Shown piece after piece: positions 1 to 7,193 of a stretch of 64,000 bases of DNA; the first letter of the stretch is position 1, and each line of letters starts with the position of its first letter. Source of the stretch: Vibrio tubiashii. Lineage in GTDB: Bacteria; Pseudomonadota; Gammaproteobacteria; Enterobacterales; Vibrionaceae. The stretch lies in NCBI RefSeq assembly GCF_028551255.1, contig NZ_CP117030.1, positions 806,001 through 870,000 on the forward strand, in the 5' to 3' direction. The notes under the pieces were generated by a model. It had not been told where the DNA came from and ran no database searches. It saw only the letters and a program-made list of their open reading frames with translations. The translations under genes were made by a program, and so were the position numbers.

Positions 1-84
1 AATAGAAGATGCGAATAGATCAAAAATCTTAGCTCTTTCTTGACTCACCTAACGAGAAGTTTAATAAAGAATATCGCAACTAAT

Positions 85-106
85 AAAGGCCGCGCTTGCG
101 GCCTTT
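85..106 (-). terminator. Rho-independent terminator of the leftward gene pair
   Basis: A 9-bp perfect stem (AAAGGCCGC / GCGGCCTTT) with a GCTT loop lies directly after the stop codon of the leftward gene ending at 108. It is symmetric enough to act in both directions, so it may also end a gene entering from the left edge. Confidence 0.7.
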
Positions 107-107
107 A

Positions 108-467
108 CTATTTTCGTAGGGAAGTCGGGAGCATGAGCAAAATAATGAAGAGGGCGTACAGAAGCGGCAATAGTGAGACTGCGACACCTGCAAACGTCGC
201 TTGACTGTCAAACACATTGGAAAAGGTGGCGATAGTGCCGGCCACAGTGCCCAATCCCCCAGAAACCAGCGCCGTAACCGATACGGCAGAAAACAGTTTG
301 TCTTTAGAGTAAAGAACACTCCCCACACCAACCAGAAGTGACGGAACAAAGACGGTCATAAACGAAGTGACGTCAACGTAGATCTCGACCCCAGCCAGAA
401 CCAACAACGTTGAGACCACATACAGAACGGCCAGAACATAGATACAATAGAAATACTGAAACTTCAT
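108..467 (-). CDS. Unrecognised four-helix inner-membrane protein
   Basis: This 119-residue protein is almost wholly hydrophobic. About four membrane segments are visible near residues 4-25, 34-52, 60-82 and 92-114, ending in a short basic tail (SLRK). I do not recognise the family. The start at 467 (MKFQYF) was chosen over 488 because it follows the upstream gene's TGA by a few bases, behind a GGTGGTGATGG stretch that can pair with 16S rRNA. That suggests translational coupling to the gene at 472-765. Function unknown; it could be a small channel or accessory membrane subunit. Confidence 0.6.
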   Translation of the reverse strand: MKFQYFYCIYVLAVLYVVSTLLVLAGVEIYVDVTSFMTVFVPSLLVGVGSVLYSKDKLFSAVSVTALVSGGLGTVAGTIATFSNVFDSQATFAGVAVSLLPLLYALFIILLMLPTSLRK

Positions 468-471
468 ACCA

Positions 472-765
472 TCACCACCAATAACCATACATAATGCTAT
501 CCGGATCTTTGGGTAATCTCATCATAGAATCTCGGTCTTTTAAATATCTATTCTTGAAATTACGTGCTCTTGCTCCAGAAGGCGGTAAATCAGCGATCGC
601 TTCAATCAGTAACGTCATTTGTGGATCCGATAAAGGCACGTTGGACTCTAACGCCTGGTGAAGCGCAGGGACCAGGACTTTATACAAACGATTCGCCTCA
701 AGCTTACTGGACACTCGGCCATACACTTTATCTAATACTTCCACGAGTAAGGATTGAGCTGACAT
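472..765 (-). CDS. Small hypothetical soluble protein
   Basis: A 97-residue, mostly helical protein with no signal peptide or membrane segment and an aromatic C-terminus (YGYWW). The start at 765 (MSAQSLL) is preceded by GGAG at a good distance; an in-frame start at 810 lacks a comparable site. It lies immediately upstream of the membrane protein at 108-467 and is probably co-transcribed. I do not recognise the family. Nothing in it marks it as phage-derived, so it may be native chromosome left of the prophage array. Confidence 0.55.
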   Translation of the reverse strand: MSAQSLLVEVLDKVYGRVSSKLEANRLYKVLVPALHQALESNVPLSDPQMTLLIEAIADLPPSGARARNFKNRYLKDRDSMMRLPKDPDSIMYGYWW

Positions 766-993
766 AGGCACTCCAATTTCAGACAAAGCCAACAAACACC
801 ACTGAAACAACGACTAAATAATCAGATTGCTTGATTCAGTTTCGTATCTTATTGTTATCGCATCAATTTTCCCTGAGCGGTGCATTATTTCATTTAATTA
901 ATCCTGATTTTCTCTCGCGCGAGCCTCGAAAAAGCCCTTAACTTATTCGCGACCTTGTTCGTCACCACCCACTTAATGAAAGGCGCGAGACCC

Positions 994-1569
994 ATGAATA
1001 AAACAACGCCAGTACAACGTCAGTCGATTGATGTGCAGTTTCTGCAAGATCTCATCAATCAAACCCATCTTGAATTGAAAGTATGTTCACTCAGTGAGCA
1101 GAGTTATCGCTCCTTAGTCTCTGACGATAGCCCCGTCTTGGATTGGCTCAATCATTACAAATTATCCTGTTTGTCCGGCCGCGCCTTTCATATTGGCGTA
1201 CTGCGCTTTAAAACCCCTCGCTCTGGGCTGCTGATTGGTGTGTACGATAGCCGGGTAGGGAGGCAACATACGCTGTTACTAGAGCCGGAGAACGGGCATG
1301 CCGCTCAGGCTATGACTGAGCGCTTGATGTCAGTGATCACCTATATTGCGCTGTATTTTCTGTCGACGTATCCCAACAGTGTCGGCGTTTACCTCGTTGA
1401 CCCGCCCAAAGCGTTTCTGTCGCATTATGGCTTGTACGGCTACAAAGTGTTGGACAGCTGGCACGAGGTGCCGGTGATGTTTGCCACCTTTGACAGTCTG
1501 TTTGAACGTCAGCAAGACGTGCTGTTCGAAATGTTGCTCGATGAAGAACTCGACTTGTTGACGCAATAA
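994..1569 (+). CDS. Hypothetical protein left of the dif array
   Basis: A 191-residue protein from 994 (MNKTTPV), with an in-frame alternative start at 955. No signal peptide. The central part alternates strands and helices, and the stretch around residues 145-170 (VYLVDPP ... YGLYGYKV) is loosely like the end of a GNAT acetyltransferase fold. That resemblance is weak and I do not call it. It is followed after 17 bases by a 54-codon ORF and then a terminator. This segment looks more GC-rich than its surroundings, which may mean transfer. It could belong to a decayed dif-integrated element. Confidence 0.55.
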   Translation: MNKTTPVQRQSIDVQFLQDLINQTHLELKVCSLSEQSYRSLVSDDSPVLDWLNHYKLSCLSGRAFHIGVLRFKTPRSGLLIGVYDSRVGRQHTLLLEPENGHAAQAMTERLMSVITYIALYFLSTYPNSVGVYLVDPPKAFLSHYGLYGYKVLDSWHEVPVMFATFDSLFERQQDVLFEMLLDEELDLLTQ

Positions 1570-1586
1570 CGAGGGCTCCAAGCATT

Positions 1587-1751
1587 ATGTTAAATCGACG
1601 ACGCATACGGCTGCAGCCATCGCAAGGCCAGGTCAAACAAGTGTTGCTTAAAACCGCCAGCGTGTTGCTGCAGGATGAACGCTACAAAATCCCCTTAGAC
1701 GACACGCCTCAACCCAATTCAACCCGAACCACGCAACCTCGCCGGACTTAA
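1587..1751 (+). CDS. 54-residue basic small protein
   Basis: This ORF runs from ATG 1587 to TAA 1751. The product is basic, with an Arg-rich start (NRRRIR) and end (QPRRT). GAGGG at 1571-1575 serves as ribosome binding site. It starts 18 bases after the upstream stop, and its stop codon sits in the loop of a strong terminator, which supports it as the last gene of a two-gene unit. No family recognised. Confidence 0.45.
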   Translation: MLNRRRIRLQPSQGQVKQVLLKTASVLLQDERYKIPLDDTPQPNSTRTTQPRRT

Positions 1752-1759
1752 CGTCCGGC
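1741..1759 (+). terminator. Terminator after the 994-1751 gene pair
   Basis: A perfect 7-bp stem, GCCGGAC / GTCCGGC, surrounds the TAA of the small ORF and is followed by TTGTTGTT. Confidence 0.65.
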
Positions 1760-1779
1760 TTGTTGTTGGTCATGTTACG

Positions 1780-2160
1780 TCATTTTAATTTGCTCGGTAC
1801 CCAAGGGATCGGTTCAACCCGGCGACCACCACGAAAAGGCGCAAGATTGGGCACCGGTGGCGTCGGACAAGGATTATGCAGTCGGCCATACAATTTGACC
1901 AACTGACGATGTTCATCGCGCCAGTAGACGAAATTCTCAAGCTCTTTGGGGTTAAACTCGCGCCGATCGGGCGTAATGAGCGTGGCGCGCTCTTCATGGA
2001 CGCGAAAGCCGTCCCAGCGAATATCGAGCGGCAGATAACCGCGGGCTTTAATATTAAGCAGCTTTTCCGCGAGTGGATTGACCGGTGTGATGCCTAATAT
2101 CCAACGTTTGACGGTGACGGGTTGGACGTGAAAAAACGCGGCGGCTTGGTGCAGATCCAT
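1780..2160 (-). CDS. DUF3653-type phage regulator-like protein
   Basis: A 126-residue protein. It begins with a helix-turn-helix-like segment (residues 4-22, AAAFFHVQPVTVKRW) and continues with the RWDGFRV ... LITPDRREF pattern typical of DUF3653 proteins found in inoviruses and other small elements. Expected role: DNA-binding regulator. Its start codon is only about 75 bases left of the first dif-like site. That placement suggests a remnant of another Xer-integrated element rather than a core gene. It is more GC-rich than the prophage DUF3653 genes at 2325 and 13208 and clearly diverged from them. Confidence 0.6.
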   Translation of the reverse strand: MDLHQAAAFFHVQPVTVKRWILGITPVNPLAEKLLNIKARGYLPLDIRWDGFRVHEERATLITPDRREFNPKELENFVYWRDEHRQLVKLYGRLHNPCPTPPVPNLAPFRGGRRVEPIPWVPSKLK

Positions 2161-2234
2161 AAATTGTTGGTGAACCAGCTGACGGAAGTTGGGTGTGAGC
2201 CTGGGCTGGATTTGGTGGGCTTTTCTGATGCTTT

Positions 2235-2263
2235 AGTGCGCATTATGCGTGTTTATGTTCAAT
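2235..2263 (+). other. Left dif/attP junction (attL) of the inovirus array
   Basis: A Xer-type site: XerC arm AGTGCGCATTA, 7-base centre TGCGTGT, XerD arm TTATGTTCAAT. The XerC arm equals the V. cholerae dif1 arm as I remember it. The centre and the altered XerD arm are of phage type, because the same layout recurs at 13127. This is what XerC-mediated insertion of a VGJ-like phage into dif should leave on the left. Confidence 0.85.
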
Positions 2264-2365
2264 GAAACTTGTATCACTATAATTTATAGATTTATAAACT
2301 CTTTCGGTTTTGAGAGAGTGAATCATGAAGTATCACGAAATGACCAAAAACTTTGTTTTTCGTGA
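2245..2365 (+). pseudogene. Orphan 3' end of prophage A's DUF3693 regulator gene
   Basis: Reading in the frame used by the DUF3693 gene at the internal junction (tgc-xxx-ttt-atg), the sequence stays open from the left site to TGA at 2363-2365 and ends in a Phe-Ser tail. The junction copy also ends HFS-stop. Both tails overlap the following DUF3653 gene by exactly 41 bases. In a circular phage A this tail would complete a protein of about 157 residues; in the array it is cut from its promoter and 5' part. Confidence 0.7.
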
Positions 2366-2696
2366 ATTTGAGTGCGGTTTAACTGTGGAAGAGACTGCCA
2401 AACTTTGTTTTAAAAGTGTGAGGGTTGTCAAAGGTTGGGATAATGGTAATGAGATCCCAAAAGAGTGTAAGCGATTAATGCGGCTTGCCAAAGGGAGGCC
2501 TTTATCTGAATGCGATGAATGGATAAATTTCAGAATGCATATGGACAAGTTAGAGTTACCTACTGGCCAAATGGTAAGTGCCCAAGAAATTCTAGCAGGT
2601 ATAGCTTTACTTGATATACAGTCAGAACTTGAACTCAAGACTACAACTAAAATACTTAAGTACGTTAGAGCTATTAATCAGATAAAGCCTTCATAA
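2325..2696 (+). CDS. DUF3653 phage regulator, prophage A
   Basis: A 123-residue DNA-binding regulator of the kind found in VGJ/f237-like vibriophages. The helix-turn-helix-like N-terminal half carries FREFECGLTVEETAKLCF followed by VVKGWDNGNEIPKECKRLM. The start is fixed by GAGAGAG upstream and by length identity with the prophage B copy at 13208, which is also 123 residues. In the circular phage it would be translated from the DUF3693 operon, overlapping that gene by 41 bases. Integrated here, it has lost that promoter and any expression must come from host DNA or a weak internal promoter. A strong terminator follows at 2702. Confidence 0.85.
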   Translation: MKYHEMTKNFVFREFECGLTVEETAKLCFKSVRVVKGWDNGNEIPKECKRLMRLAKGRPLSECDEWINFRMHMDKLELPTGQMVSAQEILAGIALLDIQSELELKTTTKILKYVRAINQIKPS

Positions 2697-2701
2697 AAGA
2701 A

Positions 2702-2724
2702 TACGGCACTCTTAGAGAGTGCCG
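2702..2724. terminator. Bidirectional terminator between regulator and methyltransferase
   Basis: A perfect inverted repeat (ACGGCACTCT / AGAGTGCCGT around TAG) lies between two convergent genes, ending 9 bases before the methyltransferase stop. Confidence 0.75.
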
Positions 2725-2733
2725 TGTCGAATT

Positions 2734-4320
2734 TTACTTATATTGCAATAACTCTTTGATACTGTTGCCGACAGCTAAAGCCAGTAATGGTGGCACAGCA
2801 TTTCCTACTTGAGTGTATTGAGGAACTTCAAATTTTCGCATTTGCCCCCCAGTAGTTGCTTTAGACCTAAACACAAAATTGTCTGGAAATGACTGTATCC
2901 TAGCCATCTCTCTTACCGTAAGAACCCTCAGCTCTTTAGGGTCATAATGGCAAGCATCGTCTGGTATAGAAAGTGCAGCAGGAGCAGGTAAATCTGGATC
3001 TAGTGCCTTTTGTGTTTGTTTCTTTGTAGGGTGTTGTTTTAAGTAAGTTTCAAGCTCAACTTTATCCGAAAACTTAAGCAATTCGCCTTTTTCACATCTA
3101 AATTCACTTTCACGAATAGCCTCCCAAGTAGTCGGCTCTATGTGTTGCTTTGTGCCTTTAAGGACAGAAAACACATCTTTTGTTATTGATTTAGAGTCCA
3201 ATTCTTGCAGTATTTGGTAGATTCTAAAGCGTCGCTTAACAAGCTCACTATTACTTCGAAGGCCATGGTTGATATCTATAGGGTGTGGCTTTAAGAATGA
3301 AAAGGTATCATTTAGCTTGTCCACAAATGATGATTTACCAACGTTGTCAGAAGTTTTTAAGTCATCCAAAGCTTCTCTTACAGATACTTCATCGCATTGA
3401 TAAAGATGCTGCAAAAATGTCCCTTTAATTAGGTTAGCTCCACTTTCTGCCATTGTGTCGATAACGTCAAGATGACCAAATTCTATATCCCCACCAGAAA
3501 GTTGAACTTGTTGGTAGAAATTAATGGACTGCTCGAACAACTTGAAAGACTTTTCTGGTAATTGCTTCTCTAATTTGTCCAACATATCTCGGCGTAAAGC
3601 AATCATCAAAAATCGAGGTCTATTTTGAGCAACACCTGCATGTCTAGCATTTACGTGTAAACATAATGGGACATAGCCAATGGTTGCGAATGCCTTTGAT
3701 ACTTCATACCAGGCGTGAAATTGCTTTCCTTTTTCGTCTTTGAAAGCACGTAAAATCCCAGTAACATTTTCAAGCAAAACGATTTTTGGCTTTACGTTTT
3801 GAACAAATCTCGCAAACTCCCACGGAAGGCTATTCTTGTCACTATCTTTTTCTCGCTTGCCAGCCATACTAAAACCCTGACATGGCGGTCCACCTGATAC
3901 GAGGTCAAGCCCACCATCTCGACCAAATGCGCCGCTGATCAACTTCTTAAGCTCAGAATTGGACTCAATAAGATTGTTTAATTCTACGATGCTGCCCACA
4001 ACAAGCTTACCATTTAAGCTATCGACCTCATTGGCTTTGAAATCACTAAACCCAATCCGTTCGCCACCTAGTTGGGGGTATTCAAAAGGGTTTTCTCTTA
4101 ACCTCGGTTTTAATTCATTGAATTTTGAACTGAGCCATATTGCTTTATGAGGCATCTGTTTCTTGTCTGCTAGATCTTCGAAATCCTCATCAAAAAAATT
4201 ATACGCAAATGTTTCTGCGGCCATTGGTGATAGTTCATTCGCTAACACTAGGTCAAAACCTGCTTTGTCGAGACCCAGAGACAAACCGCCACACCCGGCA
4301 AACAATTCAACGTGGTTCAC
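2734..4320 (-). CDS. C5-cytosine DNA methyltransferase (phage-carried type II RM)
   Basis: A 528-residue m5C methyltransferase that should transfer methyl from S-adenosylmethionine to a cytosine in the RM target and so protect DNA from the partner nuclease. Motifs in order: I (FAGCGGLSLGL, residues 7-17), IV with the catalytic Cys near 147 (GGPPCQGFS), VI (ENV), VIII (QNRPRF), IX (REMARIQSFP) and X (YTQVGNAVPPLLA). A long region between VIII and IX should hold target recognition. It is divergent from the endonuclease at 4630, with about 310 bases between them and no controller gene. The segment is more AT-rich than the phage structural genes, which points to acquired cargo. Methylated sequence not predictable. 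Confidence 0.93.
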   Translation of the reverse strand: MNHVELFAGCGGLSLGLDKAGFDLVLANELSPMAAETFAYNFFDEDFEDLADKKQMPHKAIWLSSKFNELKPRLRENPFEYPQLGGERIGFSDFKANEVDSLNGKLVVGSIVELNNLIESNSELKKLISGAFGRDGGLDLVSGGPPCQGFSMAGKREKDSDKNSLPWEFARFVQNVKPKIVLLENVTGILRAFKDEKGKQFHAWYEVSKAFATIGYVPLCLHVNARHAGVAQNRPRFLMIALRRDMLDKLEKQLPEKSFKLFEQSINFYQQVQLSGGDIEFGHLDVIDTMAESGANLIKGTFLQHLYQCDEVSVREALDDLKTSDNVGKSSFVDKLNDTFSFLKPHPIDINHGLRSNSELVKRRFRIYQILQELDSKSITKDVFSVLKGTKQHIEPTTWEAIRESEFRCEKGELLKFSDKVELETYLKQHPTKKQTQKALDPDLPAPAALSIPDDACHYDPKELRVLTVREMARIQSFPDNFVFRSKATTGGQMRKFEVPQYTQVGNAVPPLLALAVGNSIKELLQYK

Positions 4321-4629
4321 TTCATTAATACCAAAAAATCAAAATAGGTGATGATTCTAGTGAAATTGAGAACGATTGTCCAGGGGGAATTTTAATTACT
4401 TGATCTATAGGTTAAAGATTGAATAGGATATGCCCCTAGGCCGGGATAAGAGAGGCCTTCATTCTTACCCATAGAATCTAAAAACCTCTTCAGGTTCTCT
4501 TTGCCAAATCCATACGTGAGGATTTTGCAGTGAGAGCATGATAATGAGTTTCATTACCACAACTTGATGGTGGTAGTGTTTACAATTCCTCGCCGCATTC
4601 CTCATGTAAATGAATTAGTGGAATGCAGA
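4321..4629. promoter_or_regulatory. Divergent promoter region of the RM pair
   Basis: No convincing gene fits here. It must carry both promoters. Two small adjacent inverted repeats, TAATGA-gtt-TCATTA (4542-4556) and ACCAC ... GTGGT (4556-4574), lie just upstream of the endonuclease. They could be operator or mRNA structure; no controller (C) protein gene is visible, so timing may rest on this region or on the methyltransferase itself. Confidence 0.4.
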
Positions 4630-5970
4630 ATGCCTATTTCAACAAATAAATTACCTTCTCTTAAAAGGCTCAAGCAGAGAGCAAAAGACCTGCGTCGTAA
4701 GAATGATATCCCACATGCTGTAGCACTTGACTTGATAGCCAATGAGCATGCGTTTGAAACTTGGAATGCTCTTTGCGCATATGTTGACAATGAAGCATCA
4801 CGTGATCTTCAAACTGATGTTGAGAATATAAACAGAGAGTTTCTTGTAGAGAAGGGTATAGATTTCTCAGTATTTTATACAACAGAGACGATTCTCGATA
4901 AAAGTATCATAGATGCGACCCAATCAGTTCGGGCTTATTTTGCCGAATTAAATTTCCACGATTATGATGCGCAAGGGTTAGGTGCTAAAGAACATGGTAA
5001 GTGGACAGAAGCTTACATTGTTACAGAGAAAGCGCTCATTAAGTCCAAAGGTAGTTTTTACAGACCGAAAACTAAAAAGGGTGACCCGAGAATGTGGTTT
5101 ACCTCTTTACCAAAGTACTCTAGTGCAGGTCATACAATTGCGATTACTTTTCTTGAAGGCGTACCTTATCTTTTAAATCTTTCTGCTATAGATCTAAAGT
5201 CTCTTTATAAAGATGAGTCCGGTATTGTTTACCGTGTAGTAAACGAAATTGTTGATTCAAGGTTAGGTGTATCAGAAGAACTTCTGAAGAAACTCAAAGT
5301 TATTGCTAAAGAACCTAGAGTGGCATTGAAAGAGGGTGATACTTCTGTTGGATTTACACTAGAGTCACTTCTTGGCCTTGAGGCTAATTCAAGCAAGTTA
5401 CCAGACTATAAGGGTATAGAACTTAAGTCCGGAAGAAACACGAAAACACGCATGAACCTTTTTGCTCAAGTTGCAGATTGGAAAAAGAGCCCGTTTACAG
5501 GTAGCAAAGAGATTTTGAATGCTTTCGGGTATCCAAAAGAGGATGATTTCAAACTCTACTGCACAATATCGTCAGAAAAACCTAACTCTCAAGGCTTATA
5601 TTTTAAATGTGATGTTGAAGGAGATGTATTAGAGGAATGGCATATCGAGAGAGGTCTCGTAGCGGTCTGGCCGGGCAGCCTATTAAGACAACGGCTATTA
5701 GAAAAACATGCAGAAACTTTCTGGATTAAAGCTGAAAGTTATATGGATGAAGGTAAAGAATACTTCTTATATAAGAAAGTTATACACACGCGTAAACCTC
5801 TTCAAAGCCAACTATTACCCTTAATAAAAAGTGGCATCATTACTATGGATCATTTGATCAAAACTAGTGGTAAAACTGGAAAAACTTCAGAAAAGGGACC
5901 TCTGTTTAAACTGTCTCCAAAAAACTTACACTTACTGTTCCCTGAGCCAATCGAATACGACCTTGTTTGA
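4630..5970 (+). CDS. MvaI/BcnI-like type II restriction endonuclease with extra N-terminal domain
   Basis: A 446-residue predicted restriction endonuclease. The PD-(D/E)xK core reads LPDYKGIELKSGR, with D259, E264 and K266. The D-x4-E-x-K spacing is that of MvaI and BcnI as I remember them. The first roughly 50 residues (LKRLKQRAKDLRRKN ... FETWNALCAYVD) resemble a small helical module seen at the N-terminus of unrelated stress or toxin-like proteins. The whole is much longer than MvaI (about 250 residues). The start at 4630 (MPISTN) fits the module; in-frame 4564/4567 starts lack a ribosome site. It is divergent from the methyltransferase. The cleavage sequence cannot be read off; CC(W/S)GG-type is only a guess from family. 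Confidence 0.85.
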   Translation: MPISTNKLPSLKRLKQRAKDLRRKNDIPHAVALDLIANEHAFETWNALCAYVDNEASRDLQTDVENINREFLVEKGIDFSVFYTTETILDKSIIDATQSVRAYFAELNFHDYDAQGLGAKEHGKWTEAYIVTEKALIKSKGSFYRPKTKKGDPRMWFTSLPKYSSAGHTIAITFLEGVPYLLNLSAIDLKSLYKDESGIVYRVVNEIVDSRLGVSEELLKKLKVIAKEPRVALKEGDTSVGFTLESLLGLEANSSKLPDYKGIELKSGRNTKTRMNLFAQVADWKKSPFTGSKEILNAFGYPKEDDFKLYCTISSEKPNSQGLYFKCDVEGDVLEEWHIERGLVAVWPGSLLRQRLLEKHAETFWIKAESYMDEGKEYFLYKKVIHTRKPLQSQLLPLIKSGIITMDHLIKTSGKTGKTSEKGPLFKLSPKNLHLLFPEPIEYDLV

Positions 5971-5986
5971 CTTTGATAAGACTTTC

Positions 5987-6008
5987 ACCCCGTATTACTA
6001 TACGGGGT
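5987..6008. terminator. Conserved prophage terminator hairpin (A copy)
   Basis: A perfect 8-bp stem ACCCCGTA / TACGGGGT with loop TTACTA. The identical hairpin, with flanking CTTTC, recurs in prophage B at 13952. It separates the rightward regulator/cargo transcripts from the leftward gene at 6013. Confidence 0.75.
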
Positions 6009-6012
6009 GCGA

Positions 6013-6474
6013 CTACAGAGCATTACCACTCGTTTTGACTGTTCTTTCCCAATGCTGCTTAACTGAAGCAAACTTTTTAGTTGAGAACGTGTAGTTTTCA
6101 CTTTCAAAGACAACCTTTACGTCAGCATTGCGCGAGAACTCCTGCTTAACAAAGTCTTTGCCTTTCTGCGAGTTGGGCATCCAGAAGTTGTCACCACCAA
6201 TACATTGCGAAACGTAGTTTACCCATTGGTACTGAATCTTTACTTTTTTGTAGACTGCGCGAGAGCGGCAGTAGGTGTAGGGTTCGTGAAAAGCCACAAT
6301 GGATGAATTATTGCCGACGGCTATTAAGTTAGCTGAAAACCGTTTGTTTTCCTTAGACCTAATATAGTGGGCTAGCCCCTCAACATTCCATTGTTCATTT
6401 TTGTTCTTTTCGATTATGTCCGCATGAGCCAGATTTGACGCTAGGGACAAAAACAAAATAGCGTATCTCATCAT
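6013..6474 (-). CDS. Secreted or periplasmic orphan protein (phage cargo)
   Basis: A 153-residue protein with a clear signal peptide (MMRYAILFLSLASNLAHA, cleaved before DIIEK). The mature part has three cysteines (YCRSR, SQCIGG region) and ends with a basic, beta-rich stretch. I do not recognise the family. It sits between the conserved terminator hairpin and the phage origin region. Prophage B has only about 70 noncoding bases there, so this is a second insertion specific to A. Roles such as superinfection exclusion, host-envelope change or toxin are possible but unsupported. Confidence 0.6.
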   Translation of the reverse strand: MMRYAILFLSLASNLAHADIIEKNKNEQWNVEGLAHYIRSKENKRFSANLIAVGNNSSIVAFHEPYTYCRSRAVYKKVKIQYQWVNYVSQCIGGDNFWMPNSQKGKDFVKQEFSRNADVKVVFESENYTFSTKKFASVKQHWERTVKTSGNAL

Positions 6475-6577
6475 TCTGTTTACCTTGAATTTTGCGCTCT
6501 ATTCATTGGGTCAGTCGATGTTCTACATGAAAGGTATTCAAATATCAAACCGATTGCACTTCAATATGAAGTAACGC

Positions 6578-6664
6578 CCACACTGCTATGCTCGCTGCTC
6601 AGTCTTCGCGACTGCGCATAGCGTGTGTGGCTGTTTTATGTGAGTTGCAGGGGCGTTAAGCCCC
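6578..6664. other. Inovirus intergenic origin/packaging hairpins (A copy)
   Basis: A long imperfect stem (CCACAC..GCTATGC with GCATAGC..GTGTGG, 6578-6630) has a nested CAGTC/GACTG stem-loop, followed by GGGGC-gttaa-GCCCC at 6650-6664. Both are conserved in prophage B at 14077-14162. In filamentous phages such clustered hairpins form strand origins and the packaging signal. The exact role of each here is inferred from position. Confidence 0.65.
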
Positions 6665-6770
6665 TTGGTTGTCGTAAGTCTTTGCAGGAATATTCTGGCA
6701 GGAAGGAGGGGTATTCAATCTCAAGTATCTGCGCATACTAACCGCGCCAGTTGAGCAGGGCGCATAAACT

Positions 6771-6953
6771 CTAGTCTGTCGAGTGGCTTGGTGCTTCGTC
6801 ATCGCTTCGCAATTCCTTATCCCTGCGGGGCTTAGACAGTAAAGCCGTGACAACAGCTTGAAACAAAAATCCAGCCGTAACACCTATAAACACATCGATA
6901 GCCATCATTTGGCTAATTGCATCCGCAAACATCAATACTTGTTCATCTGTCAT
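6771..6953 (-). CDS. Small single-span membrane protein of prophage A
   Basis: A 60-residue protein: an N-terminal amphipathic stretch, one membrane helix (about residues 18-40) and a charged tail (KPRRDKELRSDDEAPSHSTD). The prophage B homologue (14264) has the same tail but a different membrane part. It is the last gene of the structural operon before the origin region. Function unknown. The nucleotide identity of the tail region (6778-6833) suggests part of it is also a cis signal. Confidence 0.6.
   Translation of the reverse strand: MTDEQVLMFADAISQMMAIDVFIGVTAGFLFQAVVTALLSKPRRDKELRSDDEAPSHSTD
6778..6833. repeat. 56-bp segment identical to 14277-14332
   Basis: The segment GTCGAGTGGCTTGGTGC ... 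GCGGGGCTT is identical in both prophages although the flanking coding sequence has diverged. It covers the 3' end of the small membrane protein gene and abuts the origin region. Confidence 0.7.
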
Positions 6954-6999
6954 TGTGTCACTCCTTTTATTGAAAATTAAACGTCACCAGTGACGGCAC

Positions 7000-7191
7000 T
7001 TATTTGGAAGACATAGAGACAAGCTTGCCCGTAGCGATACTTCGAAGCACGTTGATAGTTAAATCTTCGTTGTCGCACATCATTTGCGCGGCTTGTTTCA
7101 CCTCACAATCTCTATCTTCAGGAACCCAGAGCGTGATTTTCTTGAGTCCCTTATCTTTTTGGCGTTGTTCATATTCTGAATTACGGCTCAT
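7000..7191 (-). CDS. Small ribbon-helix-helix-like protein
   Basis: A 63-residue basic protein. The strand KKITLWVPEDRD followed by two helices (CEVKQAAQMMCDN and DLTINVLRSIA) fits the ribbon-helix-helix DNA-binding fold used by CopG/Arc-like regulators. It starts 2 bases after the zot stop, so it is translated with the structural operon. Prophage B has no counterpart: zot is followed directly by the small membrane gene. Likely a phage-specific regulator, possibly of its own operon. Confidence 0.65.
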   Translation of the reverse strand: MSRNSEYEQRQKDKGLKKITLWVPEDRDCEVKQAAQMMCDNEDLTINVLRSIATGKLVSMSSK

Positions 7192-7193
7192 GG

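Noticed and set aside
2..43. Short open stretch ending in TGA at the left edge, possibly the end of a rightward gene
   Set aside because: Only about 13 codons are visible; too short to support a call.
870..900. GGTGCATTATTTCATTTAATT as a possible fourth dif-like site
   Set aside because: It lacks the 11 + 6/7 + 11 layout and matches the XerD arm poorly; AT-rich chance similarity is more likely.
4321..4629. Search for a controller (C) protein gene between the RM genes
   Set aside because: No open frame with a helix-turn-helix pattern of suitable size was found on either strand.
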